NCBI RefSeq assembly: GCF_014199195.1
Contig: NZ_JACIJE010000006.1
Location: 124,001 to 188,000 of the forward strand
DNA length: 64,000 bases
Source: Neoroseomonas alkaliterrae
GTDB taxonomy: Bacteria; Pseudomonadota; Alphaproteobacteria; Acetobacterales; Acetobacteraceae
Direction: 5' to 3'
The notes below the pieces were generated by a model. It did no database searches. It had not been told where the DNA came from and saw only the letters and a program-made list of their open reading frames with translations. Positions 63,949 through 64,000 of the stretch are shown here, piece after piece (position 1 is the stretch's first letter; the number at the start of each line of letters is the position of its first letter). The position numbers were made by a program, and so were the translations under genes.

Positions 63949-64000
63949 GGGTGGTTCCTCCATGCCGCCATGGAGGCACGGCGCGGCGCGCGCGCAAAGC

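Overview
The window is about 64 kb of very GC-rich bacterial chromosome, densely packed with genes on both strands. Gene neighbourhoods point to an alphaproteobacterium, most likely an Acetobacteraceae member of the Roseomonas type. The clues are the trpE / trpG-trpD-trpC-moaC-moeA block, a Caulobacter-style tad/cpa pilus locus, and several orphan Bug/TctC-type binding proteins with twin-arginine-like leaders. This placement is inference from gene content; no rRNA or marker phylogeny is available. I recognised no tRNA, rRNA, CRISPR array, insertion sequence or prophage.

Layout. 1-12 kb: glutathione reductase, a serine hydrolase (minus), class II DAHP synthase overlapping nicotinate phosphoribosyltransferase, then nadE, two small paralogous unknown genes and gltX coupled by 4-base start/stop overlaps, followed by cysS, a DUF305 protein and trmJ. 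12-21 kb (minus strand): ppiD-like foldase, trpE, a TPR/glycosyltransferase-like gene, then trpG, trpD, trpC, moaC and moeA, with a small membrane-protein gene on the other strand between the two halves. 21-25 kb (plus): tpiA, secG, pyrG, kdsA. 25-30 kb: small unknowns, an LLM flavin oxidoreductase divergent from a double-hotdog thioesterase, a Bug binding protein and a nitroreductase. 30-35 kb (minus): UDP-glucuronate decarboxylase-like and GDP-mannose dehydratase genes and a membrane HWE-type histidine kinase, with a small lipoprotein gene divergent from the kinase. 35-43 kb: an orphan acyl-CoA carboxyltransferase (plus), then on the minus strand two Bug proteins flanking a sugar-binding-like protein with no visible signal peptide, and leuC-leuD-leuB.

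43-57 kb holds a complete-looking tad (Flp pilus) locus. Two TadE-like proteins and a TadG-like protein are on the minus strand. Across an AT-rich 489-base intergenic region, two Flp pilins, cpaA, cpaB, cpaC, a short CpaD-like lipoprotein, cpaE, cpaF, tadB, tadC and tadD are on the plus strand, ending with a GT87-type membrane glycosyltransferase. 57-64 kb: a lytic transglycosylase (minus), another Bug protein, a small unknown, an SDR, an MsbA-like ABC exporter and an alpha/beta hydrolase.

The least expected signal is a dispersed element of about 129 bases made of two hairpins. It occurs twice, 33 kb apart and in opposite orientation. In both places its first stem starts on the GA of the TGA stop codon of the upstream gene, so it has the same polarity relative to that gene. 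Other points of interest are the tandem unknown paralogs between nadE and gltX, the AMIN-like N-terminal part of the tad secretin, a perfect inverted repeat beside a candidate pilin promoter, and a periplasmic-binding-like protein without a signal peptide.
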